DNA from: CANLBN01 sp965230205
GTDB taxonomy: Bacteria; Pseudomonadota; Gammaproteobacteria; Pseudomonadales; Cellvibrionaceae
Assembly: GCA_965230205.1 (NCBI GenBank)
Contig: OZ245996.1
Location: 620,001 to 684,000, forward strand
Length of the DNA: 64,000 nt
Direction: 5' to 3'
The notes under the pieces were generated by a model. That model was not told the DNA's origin, did not search any database, and saw only the letters and a list, made by a program, of their open reading frames with translations. A program made the translations under genes and the position numbers. The stretch's first letter is position 1, and every line of letters starts with the position of its first letter. This document shows, piece after piece, positions 45,527 to 54,291 of the stretch.

Positions 45527-46156
45527 ATGACATTTGAAGCATTACTACTATTGGCTGGCGCAGTGTTCATACTCGCAGTCACTCCTGGGCCAGGTGTAAT
45601 GCTTATCGTCTCTCGCGCAATGACTGCTGGATTACGACAGGCACTTATTACGATCATCGGTATTGTTACGGCAGACCTACTATTTTTATTGTTGGTTGTT
45701 TACGGCTTGCAGGCGATAGCCGAGTCACTCAGCTTTTTATTTATTATTATCAAATACTTAGGCGGCTTATATTTAATCTGGCTTGGCATCTCCATCTGGA
45801 GAAGCCAGCCTGCAAAAATAACCATAAATGCTAACAGCGGTGTTGAACACAAACCGGCATCCTATCATGTCAGCTGGTTATCAGGTTTAATTGTCACTCT
45901 GAGCAACCCTAAAGCTATTTTGTTCTATATGAGCTTTTTGCCAGCTTTTGTTGATATCCCAACACTCACAACGATAGACATTGTTATTGTCAGCATGATT
46001 ATCTGCAGCGTTATTGGGGGCGTTATGTTTTTTTATGCTTTCAGCGCAGTGAAAACCCAACACATGGTGACAAAAAACTCATCGGGAAAACTAGCAAAAA
46101 AAATCGCCGGTGGATTAATGGTTACCACCGGTGGCATATTGATGGCCAAGACATAA
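45527..46156 (+). CDS. LysE/RhtB-family amino-acid exporter
   Basis: A 209-residue inner-membrane protein with six hydrophobic segments and the LysE family pattern: AVTPGPGVMLIVSRAMTAGLR near the start, LGGLYLIWLGISIWRS in the middle and LSGLIVTLSNPKAILFYMSFLP later. Members export basic amino acids, threonine, homoserine lactone or related metabolites. It is 13 bp after the aminotransferase gene on the same strand, probably one transcript, so an amino acid is the likely cargo. The MITE-like element lies 52 bp after its stop. Confidence 0.9.
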   Translation: MTFEALLLLAGAVFILAVTPGPGVMLIVSRAMTAGLRQALITIIGIVTADLLFLLLVVYGLQAIAESLSFLFIIIKYLGGLYLIWLGISIWRSQPAKITINANSGVEHKPASYHVSWLSGLIVTLSNPKAILFYMSFLPAFVDIPTLTTIDIVIVSMIICSVIGGVMFFYAFSAVKTQHMVTKNSSGKLAKKIAGGLMVTTGGILMAKT

Positions 46157-46208
46157 ACATTTCCTTTCTTGATTTAGAGCTTCGATGCTTGACGATAAAA
46201 GACATACC

Positions 46209-46479
46209 TTAAGGAACCTCTGATTAACCTCGGATAACTCCTGGCCTACAGGCGTTGCCGAGATCAAGGCGTCTCTTGTAGGCAATGTCTAGACCTTGGC
46301 AAAAGAGACAACACTGAGATCGGCAACGCCTGCAGGCTCCGCAGGGCGTGGCTAAAATACACTTATGCTGTGTGGGTCCTCTTGCTAAGGACTACGGCCA
46401 TTAGCAGCGAGGCCCGCCTTGCCTAAGCGCATTTTAGACTCACGCAGAAGTCATTCGAGGTTAATCAGAGGCTCCTTAA
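46209..46479. mobile_element. 271-bp MITE-like element with terminal inverted repeats
   Basis: A 271-bp element without a gene. Its ends, TTAAGGAACCTCTGATTAAC (46209-46228) and the reverse complement at 46460-46479, match over about 26 bp with one to three mismatches, and each begins with TTAA. Inside, CAGGCGTTGCCG (46249-46260) pairs with 46321-46332, and GTCTCTT (46271-46277) with 46303-46309, giving a long imperfect hairpin. No transposase is present. The right end runs into the 3' end of the EamA gene and supplies its stop codon. The same 19-bp end recurs at 17594. It looks like a non-autonomous miniature element or REP-like repeat; which of these is inferred. Confidence 0.68.
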
Positions 46480-47349
46480 TAACTCCTCACCCTTTATCGC
46501 CAATAGAACCCCCAACATCACGAAAATCAGACCTGCAAACGCAATGTAATCCCAATGGTACCCTTCAATAAAGGTAGATATTGTCAGCGCGACAACAGGA
46601 AACAGTACAGTAACATAGGAAGCTTGACTGGCACCTATGCGAGCGACCAGGCTGAGATACACTGTAAAGCCCAAAATTGAGCCGGGAATAGCGAGATAGA
46701 TTAAGCTCATCAAATAGGTTGGGCTATCATCCCAATGCCAGCTTACACCTAAAAATTGAATAATAACTAAGAGCGTAATGGTGCCGTAAATCATTCCGTA
46801 AGCACTACTCGTCCACGGCTGGATATCATAAGCACTATTGCGAACTGAAATCATATTACCCAATGAAAAGAGGTAGGTCCCCACTAAGGCATAGGCAATG
46901 CCATACAATGAATTTTCAAGATTTTGAGCAACATGAAGCTGATCCCAAAATAGCATCAACAAGCCACTGATACCCAAAATACTGGCGATATAAATAGAAA
47001 TAGCAGGTCTCTTCTGCCAAATTAACCATTGATTTAAGGCATTAAACAACACTGCTGCGGCAAAAATAACGGAAACCAGACCACTGATAATGTAATGGCT
47101 AGATGTATAAAAACAGATAAAATTTAAAGAAAATAAGCATAACCCTTGTAGAAAAAAGAATAAGTGATCTTTAGGTTTTGTCTTCTGTAATTTTCCTAAT
47201 AAATACAAAAGAGGCAGGAAAATCACACTGGCTATCGCAAAGCGGTAAAAGACTGACACTAATACAGGCACATCACCAACCTGCCAATAAATACCTATCC
47301 AGGTCGTACCCCAGATAAAAGTCACCATCACATAAAGAAGAGCATTCAT
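46465..47349 (-). CDS. EamA/DMT-family transporter
   Basis: A 294-residue inner-membrane protein with ten hydrophobic helices in two EamA halves (TFIWGTTWIGIYWQVGDVPVL at the start; a second half from about 150). The family exports metabolites such as amino acids or amines. The last residues (LRSL) and the stop TGA lie within the terminal repeat of the element at 46209-46479, so the native 3' end may have been replaced by the insertion. It is divergent from an AraC-type regulator at 47567, which may control it. Confidence 0.88.
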   Translation of the reverse strand: MNALLYVMVTFIWGTTWIGIYWQVGDVPVLVSVFYRFAIASVIFLPLLYLLGKLQKTKPKDHLFFFLQGLCLFSLNFICFYTSSHYIISGLVSVIFAAAVLFNALNQWLIWQKRPAISIYIASILGISGLLMLFWDQLHVAQNLENSLYGIAYALVGTYLFSLGNMISVRNSAYDIQPWTSSAYGMIYGTITLLVIIQFLGVSWHWDDSPTYLMSLIYLAIPGSILGFTVYLSLVARIGASQASYVTVLFPVVALTISTFIEGYHWDYIAFAGLIFVMLGVLLAIKGEELLRSL

Positions 47350-47475
47350 ATTTTCCTACTACCTTATTAACTATTAGCGGGCGCTGCTTACTGGTAAAAA
47401 CTGCTTTGCCACTCAGGACTAGGTTTATTAATTAGAGAAGCAGGATAGCTGATCAGCACGACTCGCTTTTGCATA

Positions 47476-47508
47476 AAAATGCGCTTTTTGTACAATCTTG
47501 CGCATTTT
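47476..47508. repeat. Inverted repeat upstream of the AraC-family gene
   Basis: AAAATGCGC (47476-47484) and GCGCATTTT (47500-47508) are perfect 9-bp arms around a 15-nt spacer. It lies in the 217-bp gap between the divergent EamA and AraC genes, 59 bp before the latter. It could be an operator for the regulator; there is no T-tract to suggest a terminator. Confidence 0.5.
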
Positions 47509-47566
47509 CATTACTTCACTTGCGCTCATCATTGCAAGAGAGTCAGCTTGGCGATAAGGTTTATGT

Positions 47567-48451
47567 ATGAGCACCTATAGTTTAAGCAAAATCACCGTTA
47601 AAGAGACATTGGGCCAATCTAATGCCCAAGCTGAGTCTGTGTGTGACCTTAACCAGCACTTTGCTTATGCGGTATGGACCAACCAAAACGACAAAGTCCA
47701 TTATCATCAGGTCAATCATCATACACTTAGCCTATACCTTGAAGGGGGATACTCTACGCAGCGTGCAGATCAGCGCTATGCCGGAACCGGAGCACCAGGG
47801 AAGTTCTGTATTTTCCCCGCAGGGCAGAGTTCAGATTGGGAAGTTGGCGAACGCATGCGCTTCGCACATATCTATTTCTCTGACAGTATCTTACGGCATA
47901 TCGCATTACAGGACTTTGATATTGATCCTCGCCTAGTCGAATTACCCGATAAGACTTTCTTTAACGACTCATTATTACTATCACGTTATCAGGATCTAAT
48001 GACACGATGTTGGTCATCGCCAGAACAACGCTTAGCATTACAAGAAGGGATGTGGCAGATATTGGGTGATTTAGTCACTCGCTATGCGATAAAGCCTACA
48101 ACAAAAAACCACTACCGAGGAGGCTTAACCAAAGCGATTATCGCAAAAGTCACGGAGTATATAGACGCGCATATAGAGAAACAGATTACCATTGAAGATC
48201 TCGCACATCTGGCAAACATGAGCCCCTTTCATTTTACACGCATGTATAAAACCAGCACCGGCCTGAACCCCCATCAAACAGTTATCTGCATGAGGATCAA
48301 AAAAGCCAGCCAAATGCTACTCGAAAACAATACACAACTTGATACCAGTATTGCCTGTGGATTTGCGAATCAAAGTCATTTTTCTCGTGCATTTCGCAAG
48401 CATTATGGAATTACACCGAAGCAATACTTGCATGCCCGGTGTAAAGCCTGA
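47567..48451 (+). CDS. AraC/XylS-family transcriptional regulator
   Basis: A 294-residue regulator with a variable N-terminal part (about 1-180, including a cupin-like ligand segment HYHQVNHHTLSLYLEGGYST and FCIFPAGQSSDWEVG) and a C-terminal double helix-turn-helix (about 190-290: ITIEDLAHLANMSPFHFTRM and SIACGFANQSHFSRAFRKHYG, with GITPKQYL). The neighbouring divergent EamA transporter is the obvious candidate target, via the inverted repeat at 47476. The effector is unknown. Confidence 0.92.
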   Translation: MSTYSLSKITVKETLGQSNAQAESVCDLNQHFAYAVWTNQNDKVHYHQVNHHTLSLYLEGGYSTQRADQRYAGTGAPGKFCIFPAGQSSDWEVGERMRFAHIYFSDSILRHIALQDFDIDPRLVELPDKTFFNDSLLLSRYQDLMTRCWSSPEQRLALQEGMWQILGDLVTRYAIKPTTKNHYRGGLTKAIIAKVTEYIDAHIEKQITIEDLAHLANMSPFHFTRMYKTSTGLNPHQTVICMRIKKASQMLLENNTQLDTSIACGFANQSHFSRAFRKHYGITPKQYLHARCKA

Positions 48452-48499
48452 ATATAGATCACTTCAGGAATTTTCCTAAAAAAATAATCCAGCTATCAA

Positions 48500-49087
48500 T
48501 TATTCTCCAAAGTAATAACGTACACCGATAGAGAATCTATCGACATCTGCTGCGATATCTTTTGAAACATTAAGAGAAAGGGACTTATTAAAAAAGTAGT
48601 CACCAGCAATGGTAGCAAAAGTATCATCTTCTTCCACATCGATATAGTTCAAGGTTCCCCGTAACTCAAGCTTAGGCATTACATAAGTTCTAGCACCCCC
48701 AGTAATTCGAAACCCTGTATCAGAACTATCGCCTATATCAGTATCAACATCGCCATCAACAAGCGCAGCCTCACCAATAAAATCAATCTTTTGATAGGGA
48801 AGAATTACACCCGCACCGACTTGTAAAACCGTCGTATCAACATCATCGTCATAATCAAGCGCTTCATAATCCGCAACAACGTAAAATAGTTCATCTATTC
48901 GAAAAGATCCTCCAAACCCAAAACCATCGCCATCCTCTGCGTCTAAATTATCTAGTTCAGCGTCAACAACGTAGCGTAATTCCCCATAGTTATATTGAAT
49001 ACCGTTATCATTAGCGGCAACTGAACCGCTGGTCAAAAAAGCGCCTAAACTTAGGCTTAGCGCTGCTGTAAGTGTTTTGATTTTCAT
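48500..49087 (-). CDS. Outer-membrane beta-barrel protein
   Basis: A 195-residue porin-like protein. The ATG at 49087 is preferred because AGGA lies at good spacing and a clean signal peptide (MKIKTLTAALSLSLGAFL, cleaved near SVAAN) follows; the upstream ATG at 49102 adds five residues. The mature part alternates polar and hydrophobic residues as barrel strands, is rich in Asp and Glu (DAEDGDGFGFGG), and ends in the aromatic FSIGVRYYFGE. It resembles OmpW/OmpA-type small barrels in design. The cargo is unknown, though the acidic loops might favour cations. Confidence 0.8.
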   Translation of the reverse strand: MKIKTLTAALSLSLGAFLTSGSVAANDNGIQYNYGELRYVVDAELDNLDAEDGDGFGFGGSFRIDELFYVVADYEALDYDDDVDTTVLQVGAGVILPYQKIDFIGEAALVDGDVDTDIGDSSDTGFRITGGARTYVMPKLELRGTLNYIDVEEDDTFATIAGDYFFNKSLSLNVSKDIAADVDRFSIGVRYYFGE

Positions 49088-49555
49088 AACATGGTCCTGC
49101 AAATAAAAATAATTGAAGTAATGAGTACTTCTTTTTAATACGTGTTTTTATACACAAAAAATAAATACACAAGCAGAGTATCATAGGGCGAATATAAAAA
49201 ACTATGAGACCCTCTTATTTTTGGTGTATACCTCACAAAACAATAAAACTGTGGTTAAGTTCAAATTTTCCTAGGTATTTATCCTTTCATAAGGAAATTT
49301 AAAAGATATACAGCCATCTTCGTTAGACCCAGATTAGAACGATAAAAGATATAAAAGCAAAAAACACAACGACAACAATTAAAGGACTTAGCGCTTTTTA
49401 AATACTTTTTTTCATTAAGCAGCAATGCTTAATGGCATTACGCTTTAAGAGCAAAAATACATACGAAACTCTCCAAACCTTATTTCCCTAGCGGGCTAAA
49501 TAATTGCCATTATGAAAAAAGTTGTCTACATTATTATTGATACTATTACGATATA
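49088..49555. other. AT-rich spacer between the barrel and binding-protein genes
   Basis: 468 bp without a convincing gene; it should hold the promoters of both flanking, divergent genes. A TATAAT at 49552-49557 overlaps the first ATG of the plus-strand gene, which suggests that its start is the later ATG at 49574. I see no other clear signals or repeats. Confidence 0.5.
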
Positions 49556-49573
49556 ATGATGGATAGAGTTGTC

Positions 49574-50362
49574 ATGACAATCTCGATCACTACCCTACTT
49601 ATCACCTTCTCTCTTATATTATTTATCAGCACTAGCTCTCATGCTGATAAACAGACTGTCACACTGACAAATGGAGAGTGGGCACCTTACACCTCTAAAA
49701 AGCTAAAACACTATGGAGTATTTTCTGATATTGTCAGTGAAGCATTTGCCCTTTCAGGATATCAAGTAAACTATGTATTTTTACCCTGGAAGAGAGGCTA
49801 CCAAAGCGCTAAAGCTGGTAAGCACGATGGATCGGTTACCTGGGCGCCAACAACAGAAAGAAAAAAAGATTTTTATTTTTCAGATCCCGTAACGTTCAAC
49901 TCAAAAGCATTTTTCCATTTAAAAACCAATACTTTTGATTGGAAAAACATTGACGATCTGACTCACTATAAAATAGGCATCACTCGTCAATATACCTATA
50001 GTGAATCCTTTGACGATGCCGTTAAAGAGGGGCGTATAAAAGCAGAAGTTGTAGACACCGACAAACAAAACATACTCAAACTCCACACCGGCAGAATTGA
50101 CGCTTTTCCAATGGAAATTGAAGTCGGTTACAACTTGATTAACCAAGAATTAGGACCCGAGCAGGCATCTCTGATTACTCACCATAAAACTCATGTGCAA
50201 GAAACACCTATTGCTGTTGTTATATCAAAAGAAATTGGTAAAGAACGTGCCCAAAAATTACTTAATGCGTTAAACAACGGATTAAAAAAATTAAAAGCGA
50301 GTAATCGTTATGAAAATATGTTGCAGGCATCACGCAAAGGGGAATACCGGGTTAATAAATAA
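49574..50362 (+). CDS. Periplasmic solute-binding protein (SBP_bac_3 type)
   Basis: A 262-residue exported protein with a signal sequence (MTISITTLLITFSLILFIST, cleaved near SHADK) and the family-3 periplasmic fold: TLTNGEWAPYTSKKLKHYG, GVFSDIVSEAFALSGYQ, VNYVFLPWKRGYQSAKAGKHDGSVTW. I use the ATG at 49574 because the ATGs at 49556 and 49559 overlap a TATAAT. Such proteins bind amino acids or other polar ligands for ABC uptake, but there is no permease or ATPase adjacent, so it may act as an orphan sensor or scavenger. Confidence 0.84.
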   Translation: MTISITTLLITFSLILFISTSSHADKQTVTLTNGEWAPYTSKKLKHYGVFSDIVSEAFALSGYQVNYVFLPWKRGYQSAKAGKHDGSVTWAPTTERKKDFYFSDPVTFNSKAFFHLKTNTFDWKNIDDLTHYKIGITRQYTYSESFDDAVKEGRIKAEVVDTDKQNILKLHTGRIDAFPMEIEVGYNLINQELGPEQASLITHHKTHVQETPIAVVISKEIGKERAQKLLNALNNGLKKLKASNRYENMLQASRKGEYRVNK

Positions 50363-50479
50363 GCTCGACTATGTTACTTATCATCAATAGATCGAATGAA
50401 ATATCGGCAAACTCTAATTTTTCATATCCTCATGGACCTAGTAGGTTTAAAATAACCAGCTAACACCGAGGATGTAAAT

Positions 50480-50824
50480 ATGACCCCATTACCCCCCTGC
50501 CCATCTTGCAACTCTGAATATACCTACCAAGATGGCAACCTGTATGTATGCCCAGAATGTGCTTACGAATGGAACGAAGAATCCATGAATGAAGAACAGG
50601 AAGAGCGTGTCGTTAAGGACTCTAACGGCAATATTCTAAATGATGGCGATACAGTAACAGTCATCAGGGACTTGAAAGTCAAAGGAAGCTCTTCGGTCAT
50701 AAAAGTCGGCACAAAAGTGAAAAATATCCGATTAACTGACGGCAGTGATGGTCATGATATCAATTGTAAAATAGATGGCTTTGGCCAAATGATATTAAGA
50801 TCGAAAGTTGTGAAGAAAGTATAA
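50480..50824 (+). CDS. PhnA/YjdM-family zinc-ribbon protein
   Basis: A 114-residue protein of the PhnA (YjdM) family. It has an N-terminal zinc ribbon with C7, C10, C24 and C27 (CPSC, CPEC) and a C-terminal domain with VVKDSNGNILNDGDTVTVI and LKVKGSSSVIKVGTKV. It was first named for its location near phosphonate genes in E. coli, but its function there is not established, and no phosphonate genes are here. A GAGG ribosome site precedes the ATG. Confidence 0.93.
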   Translation: MTPLPPCPSCNSEYTYQDGNLYVCPECAYEWNEESMNEEQEERVVKDSNGNILNDGDTVTVIRDLKVKGSSSVIKVGTKVKNIRLTDGSDGHDINCKIDGFGQMILRSKVVKKV

Positions 50825-50927
50825 ACGTTACGTCTCATACGTTAATAAGTGCATGACTTATTGAACATACTTATTAAACATATAAGTTGTTAGACTCACA
50901 ACTTGTTATAACAAGACGAGCATGCAC

Positions 50928-51821
50928 TTACTTTACGATATCCTTTAATGCCTCATCCACATGAGAGTACGTAAACTTAAAACCTCGCTCTAATAATTTT
51001 CTCGGGATGACTTGCTGCCCATCGAGCAACAATTCAGAAGCCTCTCCAAACAATAAGCCGACTACCGCTGCGGGCATTGGAAAAAATGCTGGCCTTTTTA
51101 ACCATTTAGCTAACTTTTTTGCAAAAACATAATTAGTAACGGGATTAGGAGCAGTCGCATTGACTGGGCCACGCACAGGATCATTATCAACAAGGTAGAG
51201 CAATATATCGATCATATCCTGCAAATGAATCCAGGAAAACCATTGATTACCTGTCGCAATGCGTCCTCCCAAGCCCAATTTAAACGGCAACCACATTCGC
51301 TTAAGGGCTCCTCCATGCTTAGCTAATACGACCCCTGTACGCACTGTGCAAACACGAACCCCAAGAGCCTCCGCCTTAAAAGCGGTCTCTTCCCACTCCT
51401 GGCATAATTCACTGGCGAAACACTGCCGAGGCAATGCGCGCTCATCCAATCGATGGGCTTCTGGGTAATTACCGTAATAGCCAATAGCAGAACCACTCAC
51501 CAGCACTTTGGGTTTATGGGTACACCGAGATATCCATGTAATAATATCGCCAGTGATGCCAATGCGGCTTTCTTTAAGTACTTTTTTACGCTTTGTCGTC
51601 CAACGCCTATCGATGATTGGCGCACCCGCAAGATTAATAACGCCATCGACTTCTAGCCCAGAATCTTTTACTGAACCAATCAAATTTACCTTACCACCAA
51701 ACATCTGTTTTGCCTTATCGAAATCTCGAGTCAGCAATGTAATTTGATCACCACGAGCCAATAATGTCTCAACCAAAGGGCGACCAATAAAACCTGTACC
51801 ACCTGTTATTAACAAGTGCAT
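50928..51821 (-). CDS. TIGR01777-family NAD-dependent epimerase (YfcH-like)
   Basis: A 297-residue SDR-extended protein with the Rossmann motif ITGGTGFIGRPLVETLL (residues 5-21), NLAGAPIIDRRWTTKRK at about 63-79 and VSGSAIGYYG (about 107-116). It matches the TIGR01777 epimerase family, whose substrate is not known; E. coli YfcH is an example. It precedes the ROK kinase gene on the same strand by 45 bp in transcription terms, so the two may be linked. Confidence 0.9.
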   Translation of the reverse strand: MHLLITGGTGFIGRPLVETLLARGDQITLLTRDFDKAKQMFGGKVNLIGSVKDSGLEVDGVINLAGAPIIDRRWTTKRKKVLKESRIGITGDIITWISRCTHKPKVLVSGSAIGYYGNYPEAHRLDERALPRQCFASELCQEWEETAFKAEALGVRVCTVRTGVVLAKHGGALKRMWLPFKLGLGGRIATGNQWFSWIHLQDMIDILLYLVDNDPVRGPVNATAPNPVTNYVFAKKLAKWLKRPAFFPMPAAVVGLLFGEASELLLDGQQVIPRKLLERGFKFTYSHVDEALKDIVK

Positions 51822-51866
51822 ATTTTCTCCATGTATATCATCGTTGTTTATTACTTACGGCGTACT

Positions 51867-52910
51867 TTATCGCTTGTCTCTATTTTCCCACAGCATCGCA
51901 GCTCCTCTCACACCAGAGGAATCACCATGCTTCGCTTTTAATAATTCGGTATTCGATTGTGTCGAAAAAATATACTTATCCCAACGCTTAGGAACCTCTT
52001 TATAAATAAGGTTAACATTGCTCATACCACCACCTAGTACGATAACATCGGGATCAATGATATTGATAATTTGTGCGAGACTTTTGGCAACCCGTTCACA
52101 GTAACGGTATAGCGTGGCCATTGCGTTAGCATCACCGTTAGCGGCTAACGCAATAATAGACTCAGCCGACAACACGTCGCTTCCCATGTTACCTTGTGCA
52201 TAATTGCGTTGATAGTCATTCAAAAAACCCGTCCCGGATATCCACGTTTCAATACAGCCCCTTTTACCGCAATAACACAAAGGGCCAGGATACTCATTTT
52301 CTTCGATAGTACTAACGCCATAGTCTATGTCTGACTTATTCTGATAAATGGACGATTGTCTCGTTGTTTTTCCATGAGAAAAATGTTGCAGCAGGTCTTC
52401 GGGTATACCTCCAAAGAGCTTGGGAAATGGCAACGGATTATGCCCCCATTCGCCACCTGTGCCATGCAGGCCTGATTTTATCTTTCCATCAATAACAACA
52501 CCACCGCCACAACCCGTACCGATTATCACACCGAATACAATATCTCGGTTCGAAGCTATGCCATCCCTTGCTTCTGATAACGCAAAACAATTAGCATCGT
52601 TTTCTACACAGATATCGCGCTCAAGGATTTTTTCCAAATCTTTCTGCAAGGGTTGACCGTTTATCCAAGTGGAATTTGAATTGATTACAGTGTGTGTTTG
52701 CCGACAAATAGAGCCTGGAATTCCAATACCAACAGTTCCGGTTTTTCCAAGCTTATCTTCGGCAATATTGATAAGGCTTTTTATGGTAAGAAGAGTATTT
52801 TGGTAGTTGTCACGAGGAGATAATACTCTATGTCGATATAGCTCTTCTCCCCGATCATCAAGGCAAATAATTTCTGTTTTGGTACCGCCAAGATCAATAC
52901 CTATATACAT
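51867..52910 (-). CDS. mak: ROK-family sugar kinase (Mak-like fructokinase)
   Basis: A 347-residue kinase strongly resembling E. coli Mak (YajF, manno(fructo)kinase). It shows the phosphate-binding GIDLGGTKTE (4-13), the catalytic base D105 in VENDANC, GTGCGGG (131-137), EWGHNPLPF with zinc ligand H157, then C212-x-C214-x4-C219 (CYCGKRGC) and KHGDSSGVRGAA near the end. Between the histidine and the zinc cysteines is a 47-residue insert where E. coli has about 13. It would phosphorylate free fructose or mannose. The next gene downstream is the TIGR01777 epimerase. Confidence 0.87.
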   Translation of the reverse strand: MYIGIDLGGTKTEIICLDDRGEELYRHRVLSPRDNYQNTLLTIKSLINIAEDKLGKTGTVGIGIPGSICRQTHTVINSNSTWINGQPLQKDLEKILERDICVENDANCFALSEARDGIASNRDIVFGVIIGTGCGGGVVIDGKIKSGLHGTGGEWGHNPLPFPKLFGGIPEDLLQHFSHGKTTRQSSIYQNKSDIDYGVSTIEENEYPGPLCYCGKRGCIETWISGTGFLNDYQRNYAQGNMGSDVLSAESIIALAANGDANAMATLYRYCERVAKSLAQIINIIDPDVIVLGGGMSNVNLIYKEVPKRWDKYIFSTQSNTELLKAKHGDSSGVRGAAMLWENRDKR

Positions 52911-53017
52911 AATTATTATTTTTATCTGATGGTGAATGAGTGTCGCATTTGGCCTTAATTCAGCCTTCTTCCTTTACGTTTTCAATCCAGCGTTAATTCG
53001 ATTCTTTATTCAACCTT

Positions 53018-53788
53018 TCATTCAGCCAAGAACCGTTTAACAATACCAGTAAATATACTTGGCTTTTGAACATGAAGCCAGTGCTCCGTATCATGAATAA
53101 TTTTTGCTTTTGCTGCTGGAAACAATGCTAAGATTTTTTCTTGATACTCTGGCAAAATATAGTCCGACTGCTCCCCTTTAATAAAAAGAACTGGCTTCTT
53201 AAAACTGGCATCATAAAGGACATTAGCTCTAATTAAGTTCTCATACGCTTGCTCAAGACCGTCAAGATCCATTTTCCACTGCCAATGATCATCATTCTTT
53301 TCCAAATTCTTTAACAGAAAGCTACGAATTGAATCCACACTCACAAATGACTTCATCACCTTATCCGCATCACTACGGCTATTAATGGCCTCAAGATTAA
53401 CGGCTCGAAAAGCGGCAAACACATCATCGTGACGGCGGGGGTAACTAACAGGTGCGATATCAGCAACGATTAACTTACTGATTTTTTCGGGGTGGCGGAG
53501 GGCAATTTCCATACTGACTTTACCACCTAAGGAATGCCCTAAAAAATGGGCTTGTGGCAGGCCAATAGTATCCATCCAATCAACTATCGTATCAGCCATT
53601 GACGCCAATGATATCTCTTGCAGATGTGATGAACGCCCATGACCAGGAAGGTCTATCGCATAGACAGAATAATCGTCCTTAAGTTGGCGTGCGATGATAC
53701 CTAAATTTTCAAGAGAGCCAAATAGGCCATGAATGACAACAATGGCTGGGCCGCTTCCCCAGTGGGAGTAATGTATTGGGGAAGACAT
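53018..53788 (-). CDS. Alpha/beta hydrolase (YbfF-like)
   Basis: A 256-residue alpha/beta-hydrolase with the oxyanion-region HGLFGSLENLG (20-30), DLPGHGRSS (46-54), nucleophile elbow GHSLGG with S86, and the C-terminal catalytic histidine probably in DTEHWLHVQKP. This resembles E. coli YbfF esterase; the substrate is unknown. It begins 11 bp after the DUF1820 gene's stop on the same strand, so they are probably co-transcribed. Confidence 0.9.
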   Translation of the reverse strand: MSSPIHYSHWGSGPAIVVIHGLFGSLENLGIIARQLKDDYSVYAIDLPGHGRSSHLQEISLASMADTIVDWMDTIGLPQAHFLGHSLGGKVSMEIALRHPEKISKLIVADIAPVSYPRRHDDVFAAFRAVNLEAINSRSDADKVMKSFVSVDSIRSFLLKNLEKNDDHWQWKMDLDGLEQAYENLIRANVLYDASFKKPVLFIKGEQSDYILPEYQEKILALFPAAKAKIIHDTEHWLHVQKPSIFTGIVKRFLAE

Positions 53789-53799
53789 AAAAACCGTAA

Positions 53800-54144
53800 T
53801 TAGTCGTGCTTAGGAGACGGGTTTGGCGGCAAACGGCCAGAACCAGGGAAGTTAGCGATATTATCAGTCGCTTTAATTTCCTTAACCTTGCCTTCACCCT
53901 CTCGGTCTACTTCATCGATACGAATAATGGCCTGCATAGGGATAAAAGAGCGCTTAACACCAGCAAATTCGTTTTTCAGCTTTTCTTCTCCAGGGTTCAC
54001 GATCACTTTGTTATCGTCACCAAAAATAAACTCTTCAGCTTCAATAAACCCATACATCTCACTTTGATAAATATCTCTGGCGTAAATCTCATAGATTTCA
54101 CTTTGGTTGTAAAAAATGATTTTATAGACTGGCTTGCTCGACAT
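53800..54144 (-). CDS. DUF1820 family protein
   Basis: A 114-residue protein of the DUF1820 family, found in many Gammaproteobacteria with no known function. Conserved segments are KPVYKIIFYNQSEIYEIYAR and GFIEAEEFIFGDDNKVIVNP with FAGVKRSFIPMQAIIRIDEV. The start at 54144 (MSSKPVYK) is used because the longer open frame to 54309 has no family similarity in its first 55 residues and overlaps fetB. It precedes the hydrolase gene. Confidence 0.85.
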   Translation of the reverse strand: MSSKPVYKIIFYNQSEIYEIYARDIYQSEMYGFIEAEEFIFGDDNKVIVNPGEEKLKNEFAGVKRSFIPMQAIIRIDEVDREGEGKVKEIKATDNIANFPGSGRLPPNPSPKHD

Positions 54145-54291
54145 AATGGACTCTATGATTAAAACTCTTACACCCCCAATATGGTACTCATACCCAAAAA
54201 ATACAAGCCCTGAAGAGAAATTGAGCATAGTCTTTACAAATAAGCCTTTATAATTAGTCAGACTCAAAGGCAACCTGATTATGGCTCGATT

